Positions 41,771-50,687 of a stretch of DNA of 64,000 nucleotides are shown here, piece by piece. A program made the translations under genes and the position numbers. Under the pieces are notes generated by a model. The model worked only from the letters and a program-made list of their open reading frames with translations. It was not told the DNA's origin and made no database searches. The stretch comes from CALJTV01 sp034435835 (GTDB taxonomy: Bacteria; Chloroflexota; Dehalococcoidia; GIF9; UBA5629): NCBI GenBank assembly GCA_034435835.1, contig DAOTWF010000030.1, positions 1 through 64,000 of the forward strand, in the 5' to 3' direction. Position 1 is the first letter of the stretch. Every line of letters begins with the position of its first letter.

Positions 41771-42469
41771 ATGCCTGAAATCACTTACGCAGTCGCTTTT
41801 ACCGGTGGGATACTCTCCTTCTTCTCTCCCTGTATCCTGCCGCTTGTTCCAGCCTATATCGCTAGTCTAGCTGGCATAACCTCAATTGAGGCTGCAGCGC
41901 GCCGTAACTACCTCCCTGTAATTTTCCATAGCCTGAGCTTCGTGCTTGGATTCTCGCTGGTGTTTACCTGCTTTGGCGCTTCAGTAGGGCTCATCGGCAC
42001 TACCTTGGTAGCTCATTCCGTCCTTTTAAGGCAAATAGCCGGTGCCCTTATCATGGTCTTCGGTGCGCTGATCATCGCCGCCTACAAGCTGTCCTGGCTC
42101 AATTATGAAAAGAACTTCGTTATCCATCTCAGAGGCAATCCAGGGTATCTTCGCTCACTTGTCCTTGGCGCTGCCTTCGCTCTGGGTTGGACCCCGTGTG
42201 TGGGACCTGTGCTCGGTGCCATACTGGCTTTGGCATGGAGCTCGCATACTGCCGTGCAGGGCGTATACTTACTAGCCACTTACTCACTCGGCTTGGGCAT
42301 ACCATTTATCCTGCTTGGCGTCGCCTGGGGAGCCTTGGTGCCACTATGGAAAGGTATTAACCGGTACTTGGGGCCGCTTTCCATAGCCAGCGGCATCCTG
42401 CTCATCATAGTCGGCATCCTCATCCTTACTGGTAGCTTAGAGTGGTTGGCTAGTTTCATCAGCTGGTAG
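41771..42469 (+). CDS. CcdA-type thiol-disulfide electron carrier
   Basis: A 232-residue inner-membrane protein with six membrane helices that moves reducing power from cytoplasmic thioredoxin to the outside. The two redox cysteines are in FSPCILPLVPAY (helix 1) and GWTPCVGPVLGA (helix 4), the standard CcdA layout. It lies between thioredoxin and a TlpA-like lipoprotein, giving a complete relay: TrxA to CcdA to the outside thioredoxin fold. GGGGACA precedes the ATG. Confidence 0.95.
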   Translation: MPEITYAVAFTGGILSFFSPCILPLVPAYIASLAGITSIEAAARRNYLPVIFHSLSFVLGFSLVFTCFGASVGLIGTTLVAHSVLLRQIAGALIMVFGALIIAAYKLSWLNYEKNFVIHLRGNPGYLRSLVLGAAFALGWTPCVGPVLGAILALAWSSHTAVQGVYLLATYSLGLGIPFILLGVAWGALVPLWKGINRYLGPLSIASGILLIIVGILILTGSLEWLASFISW

Positions 42470-42494
42470 CCACTCGCTGCAAAGCAACAAAATT

Positions 42495-43013
42495 ATGGAA
42501 AATGTCACAATGAAGAAAACGATCCTCAATCTTGTCCCCGGTGCCCTGCTATTAGCTTGCCTAGCTACCGGATGCGGGACTACGGCTACCATTCCCCAGG
42601 TAGGAGATAAAGCGCCAGACTTCGTTTTAAAAGACATCAACGGCAATCTCGTCCGCCTGAGCCAGTTCCAAGGGAAAACGGTGCTCCTGGTATTTGCTAG
42701 TATTAACTGCAAAGGGTGCGAGGACCAGATGCCCCATCTTATCACCACAGCTCAACAGGAAAAGGAAAACCTTGTCATCATAGAAGTCTACCAGTTCAAT
42801 GGCACCAACTTAGTACGGGACTACATTAACAGAAAAGGCTATGTGCATTTTCCCGTCCTACCTGATCCCAAGGGTGAAGTAGCTATAAAATACGGTGCCG
42901 CCCGCAATCCACCGACAAACTTCATCATAGACAAAAGCGGCACCATAAAACACAAAAAAATCGGTCCCTTCGAAAGCCCTGAGGAGATAAGCTCCATCAC
43001 CAGGTCACTATAA
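42495..43013 (+). CDS. TlpA/ResA-like thioredoxin lipoprotein
   Basis: A 172-residue lipoprotein: signal segment (VPGALLLACLATG) and lipobox Cys at ~27 (LATG-C), then a peroxiredoxin/TlpA fold with GDKAPDFVLKDINGN, active site C-K-G-C and cis-Pro region NPPTNFII. It should take electrons from the CcdA-like protein and reduce disulfides in outside proteins. A second ATG at 42510 (MKKTIL) could be the true start; neither has a strong Shine-Dalgarno. Confidence 0.92.
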   Translation: MENVTMKKTILNLVPGALLLACLATGCGTTATIPQVGDKAPDFVLKDINGNLVRLSQFQGKTVLLVFASINCKGCEDQMPHLITTAQQEKENLVIIEVYQFNGTNLVRDYINRKGYVHFPVLPDPKGEVAIKYGAARNPPTNFIIDKSGTIKHKKIGPFESPEEISSITRSL

Positions 43014-43055
43014 TCGGAAATCAGACACTACAGGCATAACACCATTCTTCCTGTC

Positions 43056-43319
43056 ATGCCGGCGGAACACGATGTCAGTATTACCATCAAGATCGCTACC
43101 ATCAGAGATGGTGCACATGGCATCTCTATAACCGCCCCCGACAAGCTACTGGGAGAATGGCCCGATAGCAGGGCTACGTCACTAAGTTTGAGAGATGACC
43201 TGACGGTGTACATTTGTAGCCAAGGCGGTGACCGGCACTACTTGCTCGCTATACCAGGGATACCTGTACGAGGCAGTCAAATATCTGACACTGAAGTGGT
43301 CGTTACCGTTCGGCTTTAG
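43056..43319 (+). CDS. Small hypothetical protein, 87 residues
   Basis: Not recognised. A short beta-rich frame (VSITIKIATIRDG, LTVYICSQGGDRHYLLAIPG, DTEVVVTVRL) that fills the space between the redox cluster and the convergent gene. Amino-acid composition looks protein-like, but there is no clear Shine-Dalgarno and no family match, so it may be spurious. Confidence 0.35.
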   Translation: MPAEHDVSITIKIATIRDGAHGISITAPDKLLGEWPDSRATSLSLRDDLTVYICSQGGDRHYLLAIPGIPVRGSQISDTEVVVTVRL

Positions 43320-43332
43320 CCCCGCCACAAGC

Positions 43333-43923
43333 TCACCATGAAATTACATAGCGTACAATAGTATCGTCGCGGGGCGCCGGGATAAAACCATTGATCTGCG
43401 AATAGCTTTTCCCCACTACCAGCCTGACCTCGCGGTCAAACTGCGGCTCAATGAACACCAGGCCCCTGTCTGTAGTCTCAAAAGCAACTATGGTGTGCCC
43501 GTAGCCTTCGGGATGGAAAATATCTACTACGGCGCACCTGATGCCTTTCTCCTCAGCATTGTTATTTACCCCAGCAGCAAAATCCACGCACACGTAGTCC
43601 CTCTCCTCGTAGGCGCGCAAGTTCGTGATGTCCTCGGCGAGAAATTTCCTCATCTCCTGATAGGTAGGGTTGCGCAAGACAATAGCACCCTCTTCAGTGG
43701 TTAACTGCGAAGCCGGCTTATATTCCTCCTGGCTGGCTTTGTATCCAGCCTCATATCCGGCCTGATAGCCCTTTTCCCTACCTTGCTCATAGCCCTGCTT
43801 GTAACTGACTGCCTGGGCGACCCTGTGGCCATAAGAATAACCCAAGAAACCGGAACCACTACACAGGATAGCAAAAGCTAAAAGCAGCCCTAACACTATA
43901 GCAAATTTTTGACCTTGATCCAT
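43333..43923 (-). CDS. Membrane-anchored transglutaminase-like protein with GYxxG repeats
   Basis: A 196-residue protein: N-terminal membrane helix (~9-30), then a repetitive Gly-Tyr-rich stalk in which G-Y-x-x-G units recur (~44-62; e.g. GYEQG, GYQAG, GYEAG), then an outside domain. The domain has the order expected for the transglutaminase/cysteine-protease fold: YVCVDFA (Cys), GHTIVAFET (His) and FIEPQFD (acidic). Function unknown; related domains in archaea and Chloroflexota are often envelope proteins. AGGAG precedes the ATG. Confidence 0.7.
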   Translation of the reverse strand: MDQGQKFAIVLGLLLAFAILCSGSGFLGYSYGHRVAQAVSYKQGYEQGREKGYQAGYEAGYKASQEEYKPASQLTTEEGAIVLRNPTYQEMRKFLAEDITNLRAYEERDYVCVDFAAGVNNNAEEKGIRCAVVDIFHPEGYGHTIVAFETTDRGLVFIEPQFDREVRLVVGKSYSQINGFIPAPRDDTIVRYVISW

Positions 43924-44008
43924 GTTGAAGTCTCCTACACCAATCTTTCCACAGCTACTTCACCCAGTTTAGCCCTTTGCTCTTCGAATGGCAAATAAGT
44001 AATCTACC

Positions 44009-44037
44009 TTGACGGTAAACGCCAAATAGAGTAGGCT
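44009..44037 (+). promoter_or_regulatory. Possible promoter of the aroH-serA gene group
   Basis: TTGACG at 44009-44014, a 17-base spacer and TAGGCT at 44032-44037. The -10 match is weak and lies only three bases before the ATG, so the assignment or the start codon is uncertain. Confidence 0.35.
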
Positions 44038-44040
44038 ATT

Positions 44041-44424
44041 ATGTTACTGAAAGGAGATCACCCAGTTTTGTGGTGTCGCGGTATCAGAGGCGCAACTACA
44101 ATAACAGAGAATACCAAAGAGGCCATCCTGGCTGCCAGCAAGGAACTGCTGCAAGCCATGGTCAGCGCTAACGAGATAAATACCGATGACATCGCCTGTA
44201 TTTGGTTCACCACCACTCCAGACCTCAATGCAGCCTTCCCAGCGGCCGCTGCCCGCGAGATGGGGTGGAATAATGTTGCTCTGCTTTGCGCTCATGAAAT
44301 GAACGTGCCCGGCTCTCTCTCCCGCTGCCTGCGAATTCTAATGCTCGTCAATACCACCAAAAAGAGCGATGAAATAGTGCACGTGTATCTAAAAGGAACC
44401 GAGGTGCTTAAAGAGGGGGTGTAG
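44041..44424 (+). CDS. aroH: Chorismate mutase, AroH type
   Basis: Converts chorismate to prephenate, first step toward tyrosine and phenylalanine. The 127-residue protein has the AroH-type signatures WCRGIRGATTI (active-site Arg), TTTPDLNAAFPAAAAREMGW and the C-terminal VYLKGTEVL. Six bases before the DAHP synthase gene, so the entry and branch steps of aromatic synthesis are co-expressed. An ATG at 44041 is used; no clear Shine-Dalgarno. Confidence 0.94.
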   Translation: MLLKGDHPVLWCRGIRGATTITENTKEAILAASKELLQAMVSANEINTDDIACIWFTTTPDLNAAFPAAAAREMGWNNVALLCAHEMNVPGSLSRCLRILMLVNTTKKSDEIVHVYLKGTEVLKEGV

Positions 44425-44430
44425 GAAAAG

Positions 44431-45495
44431 ATGATAGTGGTGATGAGGATTGGTGCGACAGAAAAAGAGGTTACAGGGGTAGTACAGCGCATAGAGAGTA
44501 TTGGCCTGAAAGCTCATCTGTCACAGGGTACTGAAAGAGCCATCGTCGGCGTCATCGGCCAGATATTTCCAGAGCTACAGGACATGCTGGAAATGCTTCC
44601 CGGGGTAGAAGAGGTCATCCGGGTCAGCAAACCATACAAACTCGCCAGCCGAGAATTCCATCCTGTTGATACCCTGATCAATGTCGGCGGTATTAGCATC
44701 GGTGGAAAAGAAGTGGTGGTGATAGCGGGTCCCTGTGCCATAGAGAGCGAAGAACAGGTCATCGAAACAGCCAGAGTTGTTAAAGCCGCCGGTGCCACCA
44801 TTCTTCGCGGTGGTGCCTACAAACCGAGTACTTCTCCTTACAGCTTCCGTGGATTGGGCAGGGCTGGTCTGGAGCTACTCGCAAAAGCCAGAGCAGTAAC
44901 CGGCTTGCCCGTTATAACCGAGGTGATGACGCCGGAAGACGTGGGGCTGGTAGCCGAGTATTCAGACATTCTACAGATAGGTGCACGCAATATGCAGAAC
45001 TTCAACCTGTTGGTTGAGGTTGGAAAAACAAACAAGCCGGTCATGCTTAAACGGGGACTCTCAGCCACAATTCAGGAATGGCTGTTAGCTGCCGAGTACA
45101 TACTGGCTCAAGGGAACAGCCAGCTAATGCTCTGTGAGCGTGGCATCAGAACCTTTGAGACATACACACGTAATACTTTCGACGTGAGCTCCATACCTAT
45201 AATTGAAAAGGTGAGCCATCTGCCAATAATTGCCGACCCCAGCCATGGCACCGGCAAATGGTACTTGGTAACCCCAATGGCACTGGCTGCAGTAGCCGCC
45301 GGAGCCGACGGCATCATGGTCGAGGTACATCCCAACCCTGACTCGGCCCTCAAAGATGGTGCGCAATCACTCACCTTCGACAATTTCTCTAGTCTGATGG
45401 CCCAATTAAAACCAATAGCTGAAGCCGTTGGTAGAAAGCTAGCTTGCCCCTCAGAAAAAATGCCTCCGCTAAAGAACTGTAATGAAAAAGGCTAG
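44431..45495 (+). CDS. aroF: 3-deoxy-7-phosphoheptulonate (DAHP) synthase with N-terminal regulatory domain
   Basis: Condenses PEP and erythrose-4-phosphate, the first step of the shikimate pathway. The 354-residue protein has a ~70-residue ferredoxin-like domain (MIVVMRIGATEKEV ... VEEVIRV) as in the Thermotoga enzyme, where it gives feedback inhibition by Tyr and Phe, then the barrel with VIAGPCAIES, RGGAYKPSTSPYSFRG, LQIGARNMQNF, LKRG and DPSHGTG. Overlaps ribF by 14 bases. Confidence 0.96.
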   Translation: MIVVMRIGATEKEVTGVVQRIESIGLKAHLSQGTERAIVGVIGQIFPELQDMLEMLPGVEEVIRVSKPYKLASREFHPVDTLINVGGISIGGKEVVVIAGPCAIESEEQVIETARVVKAAGATILRGGAYKPSTSPYSFRGLGRAGLELLAKARAVTGLPVITEVMTPEDVGLVAEYSDILQIGARNMQNFNLLVEVGKTNKPVMLKRGLSATIQEWLLAAEYILAQGNSQLMLCERGIRTFETYTRNTFDVSSIPIIEKVSHLPIIADPSHGTGKWYLVTPMALAAVAAGADGIMVEVHPNPDSALKDGAQSLTFDNFSSLMAQLKPIAEAVGRKLACPSEKMPPLKNCNEKG

Positions 45496-46420
45496 TACCC
45501 ACGTTGAAAAAGAACTGGCAAAGTTTAAGCCACAAAAAAAGACCCTTTTATCCATTGGTATCTTCGATGGTGTACATCTGGGACATCAGCGTCTGCTCTC
45601 ACATTTAAAACAAGAGGCTGAGAGCAAGGGCTGCCTCAGCGGTGTAGTCACTTTCAAAACTCATCCCGAATCAGTGCTATCACCGGGGACCACAATACCC
45701 TGGCTTGTCCAGCTTGAAGACAGGATAGCTTTGATCCGCGAAATCGGCATAGACATCATCGCCGTTCTGTCCTTCACCCTAGAACTTTCCCAGCTTAGCG
45801 CTAGAGAATTCGTACAAATACTGAAAAACAGCCTCAGGATGTGTGGACTGATCGTCGGGCCCGATTTTGCGCTGGGCAGGAACCGCGAAGGCAACATAGA
45901 AAGCTTGCGTGCACTTGGTAGAGAGCTCGGCTACTCCGTTGAGGTATTCCCGCCCATTACTCTGGACGGTACCGTAATCAGCAGTAGTACCATCCGCCAA
46001 CTCCTGCTTCAGGGCGATATAAGAAGGGTGGAGAAACTGGTCGGACGCCGTTTCACCATCAAAGGACAGATAGTCACCGGCGACCGGCGTGGGACAAGAC
46101 TCGGGTTTCCCACCGCCAACCTGCAGATTGAACCTGACCAAGCATTGCCCGCCGATGGTGTTTATGCTACCATAGCTTATATTGACGGCCAGCCTTTACT
46201 GGCGGTAACCAACATCGGCGTACGTCCCACATTTAGCGGTGATAAGCGCTTAGTGGAGACCCATGTACTCGACTACGACGGCAACCTGCTGGGACAGCAG
46301 CTAAAAATTGAGTTCCTAGAAAGGATAAGAGAGGAAAGACGCTTTGCCACAGCGGAGGACCTGAAAGCACAGATTAACAGGGACATCGAAAGGGCAAGGA
46401 AAATCCTGACTGGACAGTGA
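45482..46420 (+). CDS. ribF: Bifunctional riboflavin kinase / FAD synthetase
   Basis: Makes FMN and FAD from riboflavin. The N-terminal nucleotidyltransferase has GIFDGVHLGHQRLL and, further on, SSTIRQLLLQGDI; the C-terminal kinase has GDRRGTRLGFPTANL and NIGVRPTF. At 312 residues it is full length. Overlaps the previous gene by 14 bases and is followed immediately by tyrS. Confidence 0.95.
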   Translation: MKKASTHVEKELAKFKPQKKTLLSIGIFDGVHLGHQRLLSHLKQEAESKGCLSGVVTFKTHPESVLSPGTTIPWLVQLEDRIALIREIGIDIIAVLSFTLELSQLSAREFVQILKNSLRMCGLIVGPDFALGRNREGNIESLRALGRELGYSVEVFPPITLDGTVISSSTIRQLLLQGDIRRVEKLVGRRFTIKGQIVTGDRRGTRLGFPTANLQIEPDQALPADGVYATIAYIDGQPLLAVTNIGVRPTFSGDKRLVETHVLDYDGNLLGQQLKIEFLERIREERRFATAEDLKAQINRDIERARKILTGQ

Positions 46421-46421
46421 A

Positions 46422-47606
46422 ATGGACAAAACTCTCAGGCGGCTCCTAAAACGTGGCGTAGCCGAAGTAATAATTGAGTCTGAGTTACTGGAATTGCTGG
46501 AATCGGGCAGACCGCTCAGACTCAAGCAGGGCTTCGACCCCAGTTGTCCCGATATCCACCTGGGACATGTGGTCGGCTTGAGAAAACTGCGTCAGTTTCA
46601 GGAACTGGGACACAAGGTGATACTCATCGTGGGGGATTGGACCGCACAGATCGGCGACCCCACAGGCGTAGCCAGCACCCGCCCCATGCTTACAGCCAAC
46701 GAGGTGCGCACCAATGCCCGGACATATATGGAGCAGTTCTTCAAAGTGGTGGACAGAGACAAAACCGAGGTGAGATGGCAAAGCGAGTGGTTTGGCAAAT
46801 TCGGGCTGGAGGACGTCATAAGGCTTACCAGCAAGTTTACCGTAGCCCAGTTCCTAGCCAGGGAGGACTTCAACAAACGGTACGCCTCGGGGCGTCCTAT
46901 CGCCCTCACCGAACTGCTCTACCCACTGCTCCAGGCTTACGACTCAGTCGCCATAGAAGCTGATGTTGAATTCGGTGGCACCGACCAGAAGTTCAATTGT
47001 CTTGTTGGCAGAGAGCTGCAACAGATGATGGGGCAGAGACCACAGCAAATCCTGCTTGTGCCGCTCCTCATTGGCACAGATGGCAACCAGAAAATGAGCA
47101 AAAGCCTGAGAAATTACATCAGCATCGATGAGCTACCGAACGAAATGTACGGTAAGGTCATGTCCATCCCGGACAACCTCATCTTAGACTACTTCGAACT
47201 GCTGACCGATGTCAGTGATGAGGAAATCTCCGAGTACAGTGCCAAGATGTCCAGCGGTGAAATTAACCCCATGGTGGCTAAGAAGCGCCTCGCTTTTGAG
47301 ATTGTGTCCCAGTTCTACGGCACAGAAGCCGCGCAGCAGGCTGAGGAACAATTCACAAAGATATTCCAAAGGCGAGAAGCCCCGGACGAAGTCGTCTCAC
47401 TTGCGGGGCTGTCAGATGACAATATTACTCTGACCATCGCCTTGACGCGCACCGGCTTGACCAAAAGCCGTTCTGAAGCACGGCGGCTTCTTGAACAGGG
47501 AGCTATAGAGATTAATGGCAAAAAGGTTACCGAAGACCTTGAGCTATCCAGCATTGCCAAGGGAAGCATAATCAAGGTTGGCAAACGCCGCTTTGGCTCG
47601 GTGTGA
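46422..47606 (+). CDS. tyrS: Tyrosyl-tRNA synthetase
   Basis: Charges tRNA-Tyr. The 394-residue class I enzyme has the HIGH-type motif DIHLGHVVG, the KMSKS motif and a C-terminal S4 RNA-binding domain (SRSEARRLLEQGAIEING). It starts one base after the ribF stop. Its place downstream of aromatic amino acid genes fits tyrosine supply and use. No T-box leader is seen. Confidence 0.96.
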   Translation: MDKTLRRLLKRGVAEVIIESELLELLESGRPLRLKQGFDPSCPDIHLGHVVGLRKLRQFQELGHKVILIVGDWTAQIGDPTGVASTRPMLTANEVRTNARTYMEQFFKVVDRDKTEVRWQSEWFGKFGLEDVIRLTSKFTVAQFLAREDFNKRYASGRPIALTELLYPLLQAYDSVAIEADVEFGGTDQKFNCLVGRELQQMMGQRPQQILLVPLLIGTDGNQKMSKSLRNYISIDELPNEMYGKVMSIPDNLILDYFELLTDVSDEEISEYSAKMSSGEINPMVAKKRLAFEIVSQFYGTEAAQQAEEQFTKIFQRREAPDEVVSLAGLSDDNITLTIALTRTGLTKSRSEARRLLEQGAIEINGKKVTEDLELSSIAKGSIIKVGKRRFGSV

Positions 47607-47641
47607 AAAACAGAGAAAAACAGAAAGGAGGACTCGGAGCA

Positions 47642-48721
47642 ATGCAACTAAGGATACCAGGACCAACCCCATGCCCACCACAGGTGCTTAAAGCTGTGGG
47701 CAGTCAGATGATAGACCATCGAGGTGACAAATTCTCCCAGATCATCCGAGACGTCACCGAGAAGCTCAAGAAAATGTTCCAGACAAAGAACGAAGTCTTT
47801 ATCCTTACGGGTTCAGGCACCGGTGGCATGGAGGCTGCTGTGGTCAATACCCTGTCTCCAGGCGACAAAGTGCTGGCGCTCTCCTGTGGCTTTTTCGGCG
47901 ACCGCTTCGCCGAGATCCCCGAGTGCTATGGTGCTGAAGTGAAAAGGTTGAACTTTGAATGGGGCAAGCCGGTGGACCCCGATGCCGTCCGCAAAGCCCT
48001 TAAAGAGGATGCCAGCATAAAGGCAGTAATGGTCACCCATAATGAGACATCCACTGGCATCACCAATGACCTTAAAGCAATAAGCAGTGTAGCCAAAGAG
48101 TTCGACAAACTTGTCCTTGTCGATGCCATCAGCAGCCTCGGTTCCGTTGAACTACCGGTTGATGAATGGCAGTGCGATGTGGTGGTCACCGCTTCACAGA
48201 AAGGCTGGATGGCCCCTCCTGGACTCGCGATGGTCAGCGTCAGCGAAAAGGCCTGGCAGGCACACGCTAAAGCCAGGATGCCAAGATATTACTGGGATTT
48301 CACCAAAGCCAAGAGCTTTCTGGAAAGAGGGCAGACACCGTGGACACCCTGTGTCTCCACCTTCTTTGGCTTGACCATCGCCCTTGACATGTTGCTTGCC
48401 GAAGGCTTGACTAATGTTATTGCCCGCCATGCCAAAATCGCCAATTTCACCCGTCAGGGTGTGAAGTCCCTAGGTTTGTCCCTTTTCCCTGAAGAAAAAT
48501 ATGCTTCCAACACGGTGACTGCGGTCAAGGCTCCGGAGAAACTTACCGTGTCAAAATTCCTGCAGATACTCAGAGACGAATACCAGGTCGTGCTTTCCGG
48601 CGGTCAGGGCAACCTATCAGGAAAGATCTTCCGCATTGGTCACCTAGGCTGGGTACAGGAAAAAGACATGAAAGAAGTGCTCAAAGCAATATCCAAAGCT
48701 CTTCCCAGAGCGAGCGCATAG
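47642..48721 (+). CDS. Class V aminotransferase (serine-glyoxylate/alanine-glyoxylate type)
   Basis: A 359-residue PLP enzyme with RIPGPTPCPPQVL at the start, TGSGTGGMEAA, VDAISSLGSVELPVDEW and the PLP lysine in TASQKGWMAPPG. The frame extends upstream to 47603, but the ATG at 47642 has AAAGGAGG ~10 bases before it and matches family starts. Followed by serA, it probably supplies the phosphoserine or serine aminotransferase step, as paired genes do in methanogens; that role is inference. Confidence 0.92.
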   Translation: MQLRIPGPTPCPPQVLKAVGSQMIDHRGDKFSQIIRDVTEKLKKMFQTKNEVFILTGSGTGGMEAAVVNTLSPGDKVLALSCGFFGDRFAEIPECYGAEVKRLNFEWGKPVDPDAVRKALKEDASIKAVMVTHNETSTGITNDLKAISSVAKEFDKLVLVDAISSLGSVELPVDEWQCDVVVTASQKGWMAPPGLAMVSVSEKAWQAHAKARMPRYYWDFTKAKSFLERGQTPWTPCVSTFFGLTIALDMLLAEGLTNVIARHAKIANFTRQGVKSLGLSLFPEEKYASNTVTAVKAPEKLTVSKFLQILRDEYQVVLSGGQGNLSGKIFRIGHLGWVQEKDMKEVLKAISKALPRASA

Positions 48722-48755
48722 CAAGACAGAGTAATACCAGCATGAGGAAACTATT

Positions 48756-50330
48756 ATGAAAGTCCTTATCACTGACCCGCTGGCAAAAGAAGGAATTGAG
48801 ATTCTCAAATCCCATGCAGAAGTCGACGTGAAGCTGGGTATAAAACCTGAAGAGCTTCAGAATATTATCGGAGACTACCATGCCCTGATAGTGCGCAGTG
48901 AGACAAAAGTCACTGCAGATATCATCAGGGCGGGCAGAAAACTCCAGGTAATCGCCCGCGCCGGCGTTGGCTTGGACAATATCGATGTCGAAGCAGCCAC
49001 CAGACAAGGTATAGTTGTGGTCAACGCCCCCACAGGTAACACCATCGCCGCTGCCGAACATACCATGGCACTCATGCTGGCACTAGCCCGACATATACCC
49101 CAGGCTAACAACAAGCTCAAATCAGGAGTATGGCAGCGAAGTGAGTTCACGGGCACCGAACTGAAGAACAAGACGCTGGGCATAATTGGCTTGGGAAATG
49201 TCGGCTCCGAGGTTGCCAGACGCGCCCAGGCCTTCAAGATGCGTCTCATCGGCCACGACCCCCTGGTCTCACCTGACTACGCGCGCAACCTCGGTGTCGA
49301 GCTGGTACCGCTAGAACAGCTATTGCGGGAGTCTGACTTCATTACGCTCCACCTCCCCTTAACCGAAAAGACAAAAGGACTCATCGGTGCCCGAGAGCTC
49401 GCCAAGATGAAGCCCACAGTGCGAATCATCAATTGCGCCCGCGGTGGCCTCGTCGACGAGGAAGCCCTGTACCACGCTATCGAATCTGGCAAGATCGCCG
49501 GTGTCGCCCTGGATGTCTTCTCCAAAGAGCCCATTACCGACAGCCCGCTCTTCCGCTCTGACAAAATCATCGTCACCCCGCACCTTGGCGCCTCGACCAC
49601 AGAGGCACAGGCAAGCGTTGCTCTGGAAGTCGCCGAACAGGTTATCGCCGTACTCAACGCTCAGCCCGCAAAGTACGCCGTAAACGCACCACAGATATCC
49701 GTCGAACTTTTTGCAGTTCTGTCACCGTTCATGCAGGTGGCTTCCACGCTGGGGAGTCTAGCTAGGCAACTAATGGAAGGTCAAATAAAAAGTGTCCATA
49801 TCAGGTACAGCGGCGAAATCGCTAACTACGATACCGCCGCGGTGAGGGCTGCAGCCATCGGTGGCTTACTTGAAGGTATGAGCGAAGAAAGGGTCAATCT
49901 GGTCAATGCCAGTATCCTCGCCAGCCAGCGAGGAATAAAAGTGCTGGAACAGAAGGAGAGTGTCTGCGAGAACTATGCCAGCCTGATCACCCTGGAAGTG
50001 GTTACCGACGCCGGAAAAACGACTGTTGCAGGCACGGTTCTGCGAGGCGAGACCCACATCGTCCGCGTAAACGATTTCTGGCCAGATATCGTCCCCACCG
50101 GAGGCTACTTTCTCTTCAGCGACCACCGTGACCGGCCAGGCCTTATAGGTGCCGTGGGCACCATAACAGGAAAGGCAGACATAAACATCAGCTCCATGCA
50201 ACTTGCCCGTCTCCAGCCCAGAGGCAAAGCCCTGATGATCCTGGCTCTGGACGAAGCTCTTTCCGAAGAGCACATACAGCAAATTCTGGCACTCCCAGAT
50301 GTCTATACTGCCAAGCTGGTAAAACTATAG
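48756..50330 (+). CDS. serA: D-3-phosphoglycerate dehydrogenase
   Basis: First step of serine synthesis, NAD-dependent. The 524-residue long form has GLGNVGSEVARRA for NAD, catalytic Arg in NCARGGLVDEEAL, Glu in DVFSKEP and His in VTPHLGASTTEAQ, then an allosteric substrate-binding domain and a C-terminal ACT domain (DRPGLIGAVGTITGKADINI) for serine feedback. Follows the aminotransferase gene by 34 bases. Confidence 0.96.
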   Translation: MKVLITDPLAKEGIEILKSHAEVDVKLGIKPEELQNIIGDYHALIVRSETKVTADIIRAGRKLQVIARAGVGLDNIDVEAATRQGIVVVNAPTGNTIAAAEHTMALMLALARHIPQANNKLKSGVWQRSEFTGTELKNKTLGIIGLGNVGSEVARRAQAFKMRLIGHDPLVSPDYARNLGVELVPLEQLLRESDFITLHLPLTEKTKGLIGARELAKMKPTVRIINCARGGLVDEEALYHAIESGKIAGVALDVFSKEPITDSPLFRSDKIIVTPHLGASTTEAQASVALEVAEQVIAVLNAQPAKYAVNAPQISVELFAVLSPFMQVASTLGSLARQLMEGQIKSVHIRYSGEIANYDTAAVRAAAIGGLLEGMSEERVNLVNASILASQRGIKVLEQKESVCENYASLITLEVVTDAGKTTVAGTVLRGETHIVRVNDFWPDIVPTGGYFLFSDHRDRPGLIGAVGTITGKADINISSMQLARLQPRGKALMILALDEALSEEHIQQILALPDVYTAKLVKL

Positions 50331-50396
50331 CAGGACCAAGCCAGCACCCCCCAACAAGACGAGCACATGGCTGCACCTGCTTGCCCGGGTATGTGC

Positions 50397-50425
50397 TTGA
50401 CAGCATTAGGGGGAAAGGATAAAAT
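50397..50425 (+). promoter_or_regulatory. Sigma70-like promoter of rpsU
   Basis: TTGACA at 50397-50402, a 17-base spacer and TAAAAT at 50420-50425, a near-consensus promoter ~70 bases before the rpsU start. It probably drives rpsU, yqeY and the purine genes. Confidence 0.75.
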
Positions 50426-50493
50426 GAGTCTCCGTTGACTTGCCTCCTATCGAGGGTGAGTATTTTCTAAAGCAGAAAAGGAAGTGATCTAGT

Positions 50494-50682
50494 GTGCCCG
50501 AGGTAAAACTTGAACCCGGAGAGAGCTTCGAAAGCCTTCTAAGGCGCTTCACCAAAAAGGTGCAGCAGGAAGGAATAATCAGCGAAGTACGGCGGCGCAG
50601 CTTCTATGAAAAACCCAGCGTGAAACGGAAGCGAAAAGAAGCAGCAAAGCGGCGCAAGAGTAGCAGAAGTAGCTCAAAATAG
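50494..50682 (+). CDS. rpsU: 30S ribosomal protein S21
   Basis: A 62-residue S21 with the family core LRRFTKKVQQEGIISEVRRR, YEKPSVKRKRK and a basic Ser-rich tail. GTG start with AAAAGGAAG upstream. Six bases before the yqeY gene, the common bacterial rpsU-yqeY neighbourhood. Confidence 0.95.
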   Translation: MPEVKLEPGESFESLLRRFTKKVQQEGIISEVRRRSFYEKPSVKRKRKEAAKRRKSSRSSSK

Positions 50683-50687
50683 GGAAA

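Noticed and set aside
44597..44850. CRISPR arrays, insertion sequences and phage genes anywhere in the window
   Set aside because: No regularly spaced direct repeats, transposase or integrase genes or terminal inverted repeats were seen on reading the whole window; the coordinates given are only a placeholder within a scanned region.
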